NCBI GenBank assembly: GCA_035934555.1
Contig: DASYXT010000140.1
Coordinates: 1 to 11,481 of the forward strand
Length of the DNA: 11,481 nucleotides
Direction: 5' to 3'
From: DASYXT01 sp035934555
GTDB lineage: Bacteria > Verrucomicrobiota > Verrucomicrobiia > Limisphaerales > UBA8199
How positions within the stretch are numbered: position 1 is the first letter of the stretch; each line of letters starts with the position of its first letter. A program made the position numbers and the translations under genes. Below the pieces are notes generated by a model that was not told where the DNA came from, made no database searches, and saw nothing but the letters and a program-made list of their open reading frames with translations. Of this stretch, positions 1 to 6,857 are shown one piece after another.

Positions 1-1064
1 AGGGCAGCCCAGTGGCGACGCGCCCGCACAGAAAGGTGGAACGCCGGCGCAAACAGTCGTTTCATCGTTCCTATCATTTTCAGCGGCGGGTCAAAAAATT
101 GGTGTTCTGAGGCGGACCATGACCTTAATTCAACGGCAGTGGGGCCTGGGTCCCCCATCTGGGCGGCATTGGCTTGGAGCCAGTCCAGTGCCGGCATCAT
201 CGTGGCGAAAATACCCGCAAACAGTATGGCCACTTCCTTAATAGGCGCGAAGTTGAAGTCGTTGGCCTCATGCACTTCCTTACGGGTGGTTAAGTAGGAA
301 CCCACCGCCGCCCCCAGCATAAGCGCCTCGCGCAAGAACGGGGGATGGTTTACCAGCACCGCTCCCAGCACTACCGCGAGAAAACCGAGATTACCCAAAC
401 CCTCGAACCGCCATTCTTCGTGGCTGGTTTCGCGGACCCGGACCGCCTCAGGCGCGCGCCGGAAGTTCCAGGAGTCCACCAGGTAAAAGGCCACGAGCAA
501 CAGTCCAACCCCGGTGACCCAAATCTCCCAGCACTCCGTCGCCATCCACCAAAAGGGCACGCCCTTGAGGTAGCCCAGAAAGAGGGGCGGATCGCCGACG
601 GGCGTGAGGCTGCCGCCAACGTTCGAAACGATGAAGATGAAGAACACAACGTGATGCGCGGTCAGGCGGTATTTGTTCATGCGCAACCACGGCCGGATGA
701 GCAGCATTGAGGCGCCGGTGGTGCCGAGGACATTAGCCGCCACCGCCCCAAGAAACAGGTACAGCACGTTAACAGACGGCAGCGCCTCACCGCGGACGCG
801 AATATGAATGCCGCCGGAAATCACGAACAACGAGCCGATCAGGCAGATGAAGCTGAAATATTCTTGCGCGGTGTACAGCACGCGCTCGGGTGCGCGCAAG
901 CCCAGCAGGTAATACCCAATCGTCAGGGCCATTAAGCCCGCAATCACCTTCAAAAGGTGGCGGCCCCACCATTCGGCAAAGTACAAGGGTGCCAGAGCAA
1001 TTGCGGTTAGCAATGCCACAAACGGCGCGATCATGCAGGGGTTAGGCTGGATTGCAGCGACCAT
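1..1064 (-). CDS. NhaD/ArsB-type sodium:proton antiporter, partial (3' end outside window or disrupted)
   Basis: Integral membrane antiporter of the ion-transporter superfamily, which exchanges Na+ for H+ across the inner membrane. The reading frame is open from 1064 leftward to the window edge (about 354 codons, no stop), against roughly 450-480 residues that I recall for the family. Very hydrophobic helices alternate with short loops. Diagnostic stretches are GTTGASMLLIRPWLRMNKYR, then SNVGGSLTPVGDPP (about residues 147-160) followed by LFLGYLKGVPFWW, then REALMLGAAVGSYLTTRK and VAILFAGIFATMMPALDWL. I chose the ATG at 1064 because it puts QPNPCMIAPF ahead of the first helix, as in relatives; an internal ATG at 1034 is the alternative. 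Neither has a convincing Shine-Dalgarno. After about residue 302 (plus position ~160) the expected FYW..G..SSVLDNAPTY segment is missing and the translation turns hydrophilic, so the 3' end may be rearranged. The substrate ion is inferred from family only. Confidence 0.8.
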   Translation of the reverse strand, partial: MVAAIQPNPCMIAPFVALLTAIALAPLYFAEWWGRHLLKVIAGLMALTIGYYLLGLRAPERVLYTAQEYFSFICLIGSLFVISGGIHIRVRGEALPSVNVLYLFLGAVAANVLGTTGASMLLIRPWLRMNKYRLTAHHVVFFIFIVSNVGGSLTPVGDPPLFLGYLKGVPFWWMATECWEIWVTGVGLLLVAFYLVDSWNFRRAPEAVRVRETSHEEWRFEGLGNLGFLAVVLGAVLVNHPPFLREALMLGAAVGSYLTTRKEVHEANDFNFAPIKEVAILFAGIFATMMPALDWLQANAAQMGDPGPTAVELRSWSASEHQFFDPPLKMIGTMKRLFAPAFHLSVRARRHWAA

Positions 1065-1220
1065 ACGGGTTCTCGAATTTAACGTGCTCACCGGTGCGGC
1101 CTTGCCCGCCGAGCGAAAGCGCGGCACCGTTAAACCAGTTCTGGTATGCAGTTCTTAGGCCAGCAGGAGTGGGTTGTTTCTCCCGGCAGGATTCTTTGGC
1201 CCGACGCAAAAGCGCGCCCG

Positions 1221-1327
1221 AAAAAAAGCGGCAGAGGGCTGCCGCAGTCCACGACGCTGCCGCGAGCCTTCGCGCGCCTGTCGTTCCGCGAGGTTTTGGA
1301 CTGCGGCAGCCCTCTGCCGCTTTTTCC
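1221..1327. repeat. REP/BIME-like inverted repeat with nested hairpins
   Basis: Arms at 1223-1251 and 1297-1325 are perfect reverse complements over 29 bases, separated by a 45-base spacer. Each arm is itself a hairpin, GCGGCAG-aggg-CTGCCGC (7-bp stem, 4-base loop), so the whole can fold either as one long stem or as a cloverleaf. The outer ends are a run of seven A on the left and five T on the right, so in RNA it would look like an intrinsic terminator in both directions. Yet it sits between two divergent promoters, where a terminator serves neither gene. The architecture matches paired repetitive extragenic palindromes (BIMEs), which RAYT transposases mobilise. I recall the same core between genes of other Verrucomicrobiota, but this is memory, not a search. 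The spacer contains the heptamer CCGCGAG twice. Confidence 0.8.
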
Positions 1328-1642
1328 TCTTAAGCCCCACATCATTCAATCGCACCCTGGTTTTCAGCCTATTTTTAATGTTCTGTTAACCCCCATTTCG
1401 ACCCAATTCAAACCTCCTCTCACCAGGCCAAGTCACAGGATCTCCCGGCTGAACTGCTGGAGAAATTTGGACGGAGCACTATGGGTCTCGATTCGCTCCT
1501 TTTAAGGCACATGAGCGGGAGAATGGTCGGTAAAACGGGCGCATTTCACGCATGGAGTCGGCCGGCAGCGCGGAGTTTTTCACTCGGTTGGCGTGGCGAA
1601 GATTAATCTGTGTGGACAACTTGCGACACCGTTTGGTCCCCA

Positions 1643-1673
1643 GCATCGGGCTCGTGAAGAGGTGTTCCGATGC
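1643..1673. promoter_or_regulatory. Possible activator-binding dyad upstream of glnK
   Basis: GCATCGG (1643-1649) and CCGATGC (1667-1673) form a perfect 7-bp inverted repeat with a 17-base spacer. It is centred about 70 bases upstream of the -24 element of the sigma-54 promoter, which is where an enhancer-binding protein such as NtrC would be expected. It does not match the NtrC consensus (TGCACC-N5-GGTGCA), and a 7-bp dyad can arise by chance. A second weak dyad, ACC-GTTT-GGT at 1628-1637, lies just upstream. Confidence 0.2.
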
Positions 1674-1724
1674 GAATCCCGCAGAAACCAACGTATTAAA
1701 GAAAGATTAGAATGCGTTCGCCGC

Positions 1725-1741
1725 TTGGCACCGCTTATGCA
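1725..1741 (+). promoter_or_regulatory. Sigma-54 (RpoN) promoter for the glnK-amt unit
   Basis: The sequence TTGGCACCGCTTATGCA matches the -24/-12 consensus YTGGCACGrNNNTTGCW at nearly every defined base. GG at 1727-1728 and GC at 1739-1740 are separated by exactly 10 bases, the spacing this sigma factor requires. Transcription would begin near 1751-1753, leaving a leader of about 28 bases before the glnK ATG at 1780. A Shine-Dalgarno GAGG (1771-1774) lies 5 bases before that ATG. Sigma-54 control with an NtrC-type activator is the classic arrangement for glnK-amtB, so position, sequence and gene function agree. Confidence 0.75.
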
Positions 1742-1779
1742 CAGGGCCATGGGATGACCGTAAAACCATCGAGGACCTG

Positions 1780-2118
1780 ATGAAAAAAATAGAAGCCATA
1801 ATTAAACCGTTCAAATTGGAGGAAGTCAAAGATGCGCTTGGCGAGGTTGGCGTAATGGGAATGACCGTGATCGAGGCCAAGGGTTTCGGCCGGCAAAAAG
1901 GCCACACCGAGACCTACCGCGGCAGCGAGTACAGCGTCGATTTCTTGCCGAAAATTAAAATCGAGCTGGTCGTATCCGAGGAGCAGGCCGATTCCGCCAT
2001 CGAGGCGATTGTAAAGACCGCCAAGACCGGCAAGATTGGGGACGGCAAAGTATTCATCACGACCGTTGATGATGCCATCCGCATCCGCACTGAAGAGAAA
2101 GGAGCCAAAGCCGTTTAG
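1780..2118 (+). CDS. glnK: P-II nitrogen regulatory protein (GlnB/GlnK family)
   Basis: Trimeric cytosolic signal protein that reads 2-oxoglutarate and ATP/ADP and controls nitrogen assimilation partners. The 112 residues equal the length of E. coli GlnB and align from the first residue (MKKIEAIIKPFKLEEVKDAL). The T-loop (about 37-58) carries FGRQKGHTE, YRGSEY and VDFLPK. It includes Tyr51, the residue uridylylated by GlnD in proteobacteria, together with Gln39 and Lys58, which take part in ligand binding. The B-loop is TGKIGDGKVFI and the C-terminal RIRT is intact. The next gene is an ammonium transporter, so the role is likely that of GlnK: plugging the Amt pore when nitrogen is sufficient. 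By sequence alone it is closer to GlnB, so the symbol rests on context. The GAGG Shine-Dalgarno is 5 bases from the start, and a sigma-54 promoter lies upstream. Confidence 0.95.
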   Translation: MKKIEAIIKPFKLEEVKDALGEVGVMGMTVIEAKGFGRQKGHTETYRGSEYSVDFLPKIKIELVVSEEQADSAIEAIVKTAKTGKIGDGKVFITTVDDAIRIRTEEKGAKAV

Positions 2119-2166
2119 GCACTTCGTCCACTCAAACACCAACAACCAAACAGATTGACACAGATT

Positions 2167-3945
2167 ATGATTAAGAGAGTTTTACTAATCGTTACGCTGC
2201 TGAGCGCGGCGGCCTCGTTTACCAGCCGCGCCCAGGATGCGGCGGCAGCGACCACCAACGCCCCCGCGGCTGCGGCGCCGGCCGATACCGCGCCGAAACC
2301 CGACCCCGCCGGCACTGCTACCGGCGCTGCGTCGGATGTCCAGGACGCGGCCGGGAATACTTTCGTCGTCTCGGCGCCGACCGCCTTGAGCGACGATGAC
2401 AAGAAAGACCCGGCCAAGGTGAAAAGTTACGCCGAGGCCAAGAAGGCCTATGACGATTACCTGGCCCAGGTTAAGGTTGAGCCGTTGGCCGTGAAAATGG
2501 CCGATCCGGTCGGCCACAATCGCGTAGCGATTAACTTTATGTGGACGCTCATCACCGGGTTCCTGGTGATGTTCATGCAAGCCGGTTTTGCGCTGGTCGA
2601 AACGGGCTTGTGCCGGGCCAAGAATGCCGGGCACACCATGGCCATGAACTTCATGATTTACCCGATGGGCATGTTAGGTTTCTACCTCTGCGGCTTCGCG
2701 TTCATGTTCGGCGGTTTGGGCCCGATTGGCACAATGGGCGGCTATGGCGGATTGAATGGCGAATGGACAGTCAACCTGTTCGGCAAACCTTTTGGCTTGC
2801 TGGGGCACAAGGGCTTTTTGCTTCAGGGTGTTGGATACGATACGGCTGCCTTCGCGCTGTTCCTGTTCCAGATGGTCTTTATGGACACCACCGCGACGAT
2901 CCCTACCGGCGCCGCGGCCGAACGCTGGAAATTCTCCGCATTCATGATTTACGGCTGCTGCATCGGCACGTTCATGTATCCGATCTTCGGCAATTGGGTG
3001 TGGGGCGGCGGCTGGCTCTCGCAATTGGGAACCAATTTCGGACTCGGGCATGGCCACGTCGATTTCGCCGGCTCCTCGGTGGTGCACATGCAAGGCGGCG
3101 TGATTGCGTTAATTTTCGCCTGGCTGATTGGCCCGCGTTACGGCAAATACGACGCCAACGGCAAGCTGGTGCATCCGATCATCCCGCACAACCTTCCTTT
3201 TGTGATGTTAGGCACGTTTATTCTGGCGTTCGGCTGGTTTGGGTTTAACCCTGGCTCGAGCCTGGCGGGCACCGACTTGCGCATCGCCGTGGTGGCCGTC
3301 AACACCATGTTGGCCTCAGCGACCGGCGCGCTGGGGGCAACGCTGTGGATGTGGTGGGTGCGCACCAAGAAGCCGGACCCCTCGATGATGTGCAACGGCA
3401 TGCTCGCGGGTCTGGTGGCCATTACGTGCCCATGCGCGTTCGTCAGCGCTGGCGGCGCCTCCATCCTCGGCTTGGTCGCCGGGATTCTTGTGGTCGAATC
3501 CGTGTTCTTCTTTGATAAGATCGGGATTGATGATTGCGTGGGCGCCATCTCTGTTCACGGCGTCAATGGTGCCTGGGGCTGCCTCTCCTTGGGATTGTTT
3601 GCCGATGGCACCTATGGTTCCGCCAATGGTGGTTGGAATGGTGTGCCAGGAAACGTCGTCGGCCTGTTCTACGGCGGCGGCATGGGCCAGTTCTGGGCCG
3701 AGCTGATCGGGGTGACGGTTTGCTTCGTGACCCTTGCGCTGATCTCCCTCGTCGTCTATAAGCTCACCGAAGCTTTGGTCGGCAATCGCGTGGATCGGGA
3801 AGTGGAAATCGAGGGCTTGGACCTGCCCGAGATGGGTGTGCCTGGCTACTCCGGTTTCGTTATGGATAAACAAGCAGAAACACCGATGCCCCGGGGCGAG
3901 GCTTATGTGCCGAAAACGCAGTCGTCCGCACCGCTACGTGCCTGA
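2167..3945 (+). CDS. amt: Ammonium transporter, long-form Amt with periplasmic N-terminal extension
   Basis: Inner-membrane Amt/Mep/Rh channel that conducts ammonium/ammonia; the partner of the P-II protein encoded 48 bases upstream. I chose the ATG at 2167 (592 residues) because it begins a clean signal peptide, MIKRVLLIVTLLSAAASFTSRA, with cleavage probable after SRA. A TTG at 2155 is in frame and also possible; neither has a clear Shine-Dalgarno. After the signal come an Ala/Pro-rich linker (~25-60) and a charged segment (~75-118), then the channel from about residue 120 to 535. Twin pore histidines are His307 (DFAGSSVVH, with Asp299) and His464 (GAISVHGVNG). WFGFNPGSS holds the equivalents of E. 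coli Phe215/Ser219, and the MDTTATIP...AAERWKF segment follows the expected pattern. The cytosolic tail ends with GLDLPEMGVPGY, a motif I recognise in long Amt proteins of Verrucomicrobiota and Planctomycetes. Likely co-transcribed with glnK. Confidence 0.93.
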   Translation: MIKRVLLIVTLLSAAASFTSRAQDAAAATTNAPAAAAPADTAPKPDPAGTATGAASDVQDAAGNTFVVSAPTALSDDDKKDPAKVKSYAEAKKAYDDYLAQVKVEPLAVKMADPVGHNRVAINFMWTLITGFLVMFMQAGFALVETGLCRAKNAGHTMAMNFMIYPMGMLGFYLCGFAFMFGGLGPIGTMGGYGGLNGEWTVNLFGKPFGLLGHKGFLLQGVGYDTAAFALFLFQMVFMDTTATIPTGAAAERWKFSAFMIYGCCIGTFMYPIFGNWVWGGGWLSQLGTNFGLGHGHVDFAGSSVVHMQGGVIALIFAWLIGPRYGKYDANGKLVHPIIPHNLPFVMLGTFILAFGWFGFNPGSSLAGTDLRIAVVAVNTMLASATGALGATLWMWWVRTKKPDPSMMCNGMLAGLVAITCPCAFVSAGGASILGLVAGILVVESVFFFDKIGIDDCVGAISVHGVNGAWGCLSLGLFADGTYGSANGGWNGVPGNVVGLFYGGGMGQFWAELIGVTVCFVTLALISLVVYKLTEALVGNRVDREVEIEGLDLPEMGVPGYSGFVMDKQAETPMPRGEAYVPKTQSSAPLRA

Positions 3946-3995
3946 ACCTTGCGCGGTGCGTTGCGCTCCAGTCCAATCCTTGCGCGCAACCACCC

Positions 3996-4364
3996 ATGCC
4001 AACTGAACCAAATCACTCTGCGAATTTGCTTATGCACTCTGGAATAATTGAACTGTTCCGCTCGCTGGCCGCGCTTCTGGCCGGTGGCGTTATTGGCGTC
4101 GGATTCGGAATCGTTCAGGATTATGCGTACCGGCGCAACCAACAACGGCAGCAAGCCGGCACGTTGAACAGTGGCTGGGCGGTGATGCCCGGCTCGATGC
4201 GGCGCGTGGCGGGATTAATGGTCACGCTGCTGCTGGTGCAGCTCTTCTGTCCGCTGTTGTTCAGCGACGGCGTGCAATGGTGGGTCTCGGGAGGGCTGCT
4301 GGCCGGCTACGGCGCGATGCTGTTTCGCCAATTTCGCCTCCGCCGCGCGCAAGGATTGCTGTGA
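3996..4364 (+). CDS. Small three-helix membrane protein, function unknown
   Basis: I do not recognise a family. The 122 residues contain three probable membrane helices (about 17-42, 69-90 and 94-111), with a basic, glutamine-rich loop YRRNQQRQQ after the first and an arginine-rich C-terminus RQFRLRRAQG. By the positive-inside rule, the loop after helix 1 and the C-terminus would both be cytosolic. It starts 50 bases after the amt stop on the same strand with no terminator between them, so it may be the third gene of the glnK-amt unit. No Shine-Dalgarno is evident. An in-frame ATG at 4032 (residue 13) would begin closer to the first helix and is a reasonable alternative. Third-position GC richness is like that of its neighbours, and the hydrophobic pattern is regular, so I think it is a real gene. 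Confidence 0.65.
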   Translation: MPTEPNHSANLLMHSGIIELFRSLAALLAGGVIGVGFGIVQDYAYRRNQQRQQAGTLNSGWAVMPGSMRRVAGLMVTLLLVQLFCPLLFSDGVQWWVSGGLLAGYGAMLFRQFRLRRAQGLL

Positions 4365-4450
4365 AGCAAACCCGTGTGCCAGTGGTCCGAACCCGAGCCG
4401 GCACCTGAACGGTTTTGCCGCGAAAACGGCGTGCCCAACCTGCGGGGCAA

Positions 4451-4497
4451 CGGCGTGGACTCGAATGGGTCCACGCCGGCTGTTTGGCCGCGCCAAA
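4451..4497 (+). terminator. Tandem hairpins before the two-component genes
   Basis: CGGCGTGGAC (4451-4460) and GTCCACGCCG (4469-4478) form a perfect 10-bp stem with an 8-base loop. A second short stem, TTTGGC-cgc-GCCAAA (4483-4497), follows directly. There is no T-run after the strong stem, only TGTTT, so this is not a textbook intrinsic terminator. It lies in the 172-base gap between the end of the nitrogen unit and the KdpD-like gene. It could end or weaken read-through, protect RNA, or attenuate the downstream genes. Confidence 0.4.
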
Positions 4498-4536
4498 AGG
4501 CCATGAAACTGACCAACAGGAAGACAGGGTAAGTGC

Positions 4537-6144
4537 GTGTCTGAAGTGATTGCTGCGACTGAACACGGGCACGGTGAAGCGCGCGCGTGGTGTTGCAAAC
4601 CGGAGAATTCGTCCTGGCCGCAGTACTTCACCGTGGTGGCCGTGGTGGTCGGGATCACCTTGTCGGCGATGCTGTTTCGGCCGGTGCTTGGGCCTCGAGT
4701 CGTTGCCCTGGTATTTCTACTTGGTGTAGTGCTTTTGGGTTTGGTTGTTGGCCGCGGCCCCATTCTGCTGGCCGCTTTGCTGAGCGCCATATGCTGGGAT
4801 TTCTTTCTCGTCGATCCACTTACCCAGTTGCGCATTCGTAACCCCGAGGATGCGATGATGTTCGGTGTCTATTTGGTTGTCGCGCTCGTTCTGGGTCAGC
4901 TTACATCCCATATTCGTATTAAGGAACAAATCGAGCGCGAGCGAGAGGAGCGCGCCACTTCACTTTATTCCCTCACGCGGGAATTGGCCGGGGCACAAGG
5001 CCTTAATGAACTTCTGGACAAGACGGCGTGCCAGTTCGAGCGCCTGTTCCAGGCGCGGTTGGCCTTTCTGCTGCCGGACGGCTCCGGGCGAAACCACCCT
5101 CAGTCGCACCCCGCAAGCACCTATGACCCTGCCGGCCCCGAGCAACCAGCGGCGACTTGGGTGCTCGAGCAAGGTCAGCCTGCCGGTAAGTTTACCAAGC
5201 ATTTCCCGCTCATCGAGACATTATTCCTCCCGTTATCAACGGGCGAAGCCTGTCTGGGTGTGCTGGGTGTGAGCTTCGACCCATCCGTCCGCGACCTCAC
5301 TTTGCGGCAACGCCGTTTGCTACAGGCATTTTCCCAACAAATTGCCCTGGCGTTGGATCGCCAAAGGCTGCGGGAAGAGGCTGAAAAAAGCAAGCTGCTG
5401 GCGGAATCGGAACGCCTGAGCAAGGCGCTACTGAACTCGATGTCACACGAAATCCGCACACCGCTGGCGGCCATCAGCGGCGGACTCGAAAACCTCATCG
5501 AGCTTGACGGACCAAAGCTGTCGGCCGAGCAACAGGCCATGGTTGCCGAGGTCCAGCAAGCCGCGCACCGGTTGAATCGGTTGGTCGGACAAGTGTTGGA
5601 TATCACTCGCGTTGAATCGGGTACCCTCCAGCCCAAACTTTCCTGGTGCGATGTCCGTGACCTCGTCCAGGTCGCTGTTCGCGAAACCCGCAATGAACTC
5701 AGCCGGCACAAGCTGGAAGTGGATCTGGCGCCAAACCTCCCGCTGGTTGTTCTGGATTTTGTCCTGGCACAGCAGGCCCTCAAAAATCTATTATCCAATG
5801 CGGCGTTTCACACGCCGCCCGGGACCGCTGTGCAAATCAGCGCGCGCGCTTGCAAAGGTACGCTGCTGTTGGCTGTCGCCGACCGCGGACCCGGGATTGC
5901 TGCCGAATCCCTGTCACACATTTTCAACAAGTTTTATCGCGCCCCGGGGGCGCCAACCGGCGGCACCGGCTTGGGTTTGTCTGTAGTCAAAGGATTCATG
6001 GAGGCGCACGGCGGCGAAGTGAAAGCCGAAAACCGGTTTGGCGGCGGAGCTCTCTTTACAATCCGTCTGCCTTTGGGCCAAACTGCTTCAGGCGCACTGA
6101 TTGCGGGGGGCAACACAGGCATTGCCGCCGTTGGCCCTTCCTGA
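4537..6144 (+). CDS. kdpD: KdpD-like sensor histidine kinase lacking the N-terminal KdpD/Usp half
   Basis: Membrane-bound sensor kinase that autophosphorylates on His and passes phosphate to the response regulator encoded next. The 535 residues match the C-terminal portion of KdpD (E. coli, ~894). The DUF4118 four-helix block is at about 30-48, 53-71, 72-92 and 105-124, including GRGPILLAALLSAICWDFF and NPEDAMMFGVYLVVALVLGQ. A charged coil (125-145) and a GAF-like region (~150-275) follow. HisKA has SMSHEIRTPL with His304, and the ATPase has an N-box NLLSNAA (Asn421), DRGPGI (449-454), FNKFYR and GGTGLGLSV (475-483). The GTG start at 4537 is preceded by AGGG 7 bases upstream; no in-frame ATG fits better. 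The N-terminal domain that in E. coli KdpD holds the ATP-binding Walker motifs and the Usp domain is absent. kdpFABC is not in the window, so potassium as the signal is only a family guess. Confidence 0.88.
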   Translation: MSEVIAATEHGHGEARAWCCKPENSSWPQYFTVVAVVVGITLSAMLFRPVLGPRVVALVFLLGVVLLGLVVGRGPILLAALLSAICWDFFLVDPLTQLRIRNPEDAMMFGVYLVVALVLGQLTSHIRIKEQIEREREERATSLYSLTRELAGAQGLNELLDKTACQFERLFQARLAFLLPDGSGRNHPQSHPASTYDPAGPEQPAATWVLEQGQPAGKFTKHFPLIETLFLPLSTGEACLGVLGVSFDPSVRDLTLRQRRLLQAFSQQIALALDRQRLREEAEKSKLLAESERLSKALLNSMSHEIRTPLAAISGGLENLIELDGPKLSAEQQAMVAEVQQAAHRLNRLVGQVLDITRVESGTLQPKLSWCDVRDLVQVAVRETRNELSRHKLEVDLAPNLPLVVLDFVLAQQALKNLLSNAAFHTPPGTAVQISARACKGTLLLAVADRGPGIAAESLSHIFNKFYRAPGAPTGGTGLGLSVVKGFMEAHGGEVKAENRFGGGALFTIRLPLGQTASGALIAGGNTGIAAVGPS

Positions 6145-6158
6145 TACTGCGCTGAGAT

Positions 6159-6857
6159 ATGAGCGAGCCGGTCGAGAAAAGCACCGTGTTGGTCATCGAC
6201 GACGAAGTTCAGATGCGCCGCTTGCTGCGAATGTGCCTGGAACGAAGCGATTACATTGTTCGCGAGGCAGCGACCGGCGACGAAGGCCTTCACGAGGCCG
6301 TCCGCTGGCGCCCGGATGCAGTGCTGCTGGATTTAGGCCTGCCGGATATGGACGGTCAAACCGTCCTGCTGCGCTTGCGTGAATGGAGCCAGGTGCCGGT
6401 TCTGGTCGTCTCGGTGCGCGGGGGAGAGGAGGACAAGATCGCCGCTCTGGACAATGGGGCTAATGATTATGTCACGAAACCTTTCAGCACCGGCGAACTG
6501 CTCGCGCGCCTCCGCGCCGCGCAGCGCTCCGCTCAGCCTCCCTCGACGAACGAGGTGTTCCTTTCCGGACCGCTCCGCGTCGATTTGACCAATCGCGCCG
6601 TGAAGGTCAAAGGGCGCCTGGTCCATCTCTCGGTGACGGAATACGCCTTATTGCACTTATTCGTGAAGCACGCAGGCAAGGTCCTCACACACCGCCAAAT
6701 CTTGCGCGAGATTTGGGGAACCGAAGACCCGGACAAAACACGGTCGCTCCGGGTTTACCTGGCCTATTTGCGCGAAAAGCTCGAACCGACCCCCGCTGAA
6801 CCCAGACTGCTAATCACCGAGCCTGGAATCGGCTACCGGCTCGCGATTCAGGATTAA
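6159..6857 (+). CDS. kdpE: KdpE-like response regulator (OmpR/PhoB family)
   Basis: Cytosolic transcription factor, the partner of the kinase encoded 14 bases upstream; the two genes are almost certainly co-transcribed. The 232 residues are the usual length. The receiver domain (~8-120) has the acidic pair Asp14-Asp15, phospho-acceptor Asp58 (VLLDLGLPDMDG), the switch Ser85, and Lys107 in YVTKPF. The winged-helix DNA-binding domain (~135-230) has VHLSVTEYALLHLFVKHAGKV, the recognition-helix region HRQILREIWG, TRSLRVYLAYLREKLE and the closing EPGIGYRL. Compared with most OmpR-type regulators, the text REWSQVPVLVVSVRGGEEDKI and the C-terminal pattern are distinctly KdpE-like. Targets are unknown; candidates are its own operon and the permease gene downstream. 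The start ATG has only a weak Shine-Dalgarno. Confidence 0.9.
   Translation: MSEPVEKSTVLVIDDEVQMRRLLRMCLERSDYIVREAATGDEGLHEAVRWRPDAVLLDLGLPDMDGQTVLLRLREWSQVPVLVVSVRGGEEDKIAALDNGANDYVTKPFSTGELLARLRAAQRSAQPPSTNEVFLSGPLRVDLTNRAVKVKGRLVHLSVTEYALLHLFVKHAGKVLTHRQILREIWGTEDPDKTRSLRVYLAYLREKLEPTPAEPRLLITEPGIGYRLAIQD

Larger units (their letters stand above)
1065..1779. other. Divergent intergenic region between the antiporter and glnK
   Basis: This 715-base gap separates two divergently transcribed genes, so it should hold the control regions of both. What I can support inside it is the REP-like inverted repeat (1221-1327), a weak dyad (1643-1673) and a sigma-54 promoter (1725-1741). Several short frames are open across it on both strands, but the longer ones simply read through the palindrome and give arginine/serine-rich translations with no family resemblance. 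I see no tRNA, no riboswitch I can name, and no convincing sigma-70 promoter for the antiporter. Confidence 0.6.

Noticed and set aside
1146..1505. A 119-codon plus-strand open frame across the palindrome
   Set aside because: It reads through the REP-like repeat and gives a translation rich in Arg, Ser and Pro with no family resemblance; opposite frames are equally open because of the inverted repeat.
1479..1691. A 70-codon minus-strand open frame in the antiporter-glnK gap
   Set aside because: There is no ribosome binding site, composition is not protein-like, and it would sit in the region carrying the glnK control signals. It may be part of another dispersed repeat, which I cannot test.
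2155..2166. TTG at 2155 as the amt start, and TTGACA there as a -35 box
   Set aside because: The ATG at 2167 gives a cleaner signal peptide. A -35 box at 2155 would put transcription start inside the gene, and the unit already has a sigma-54 promoter.
4503..4532. Nine-codon ORF (MKLTNRKTG) just before the KdpD-like GTG, as a leader peptide
   Set aside because: It is too short to judge; it has no regulatory codon run, and its own ribosome binding site is poor.
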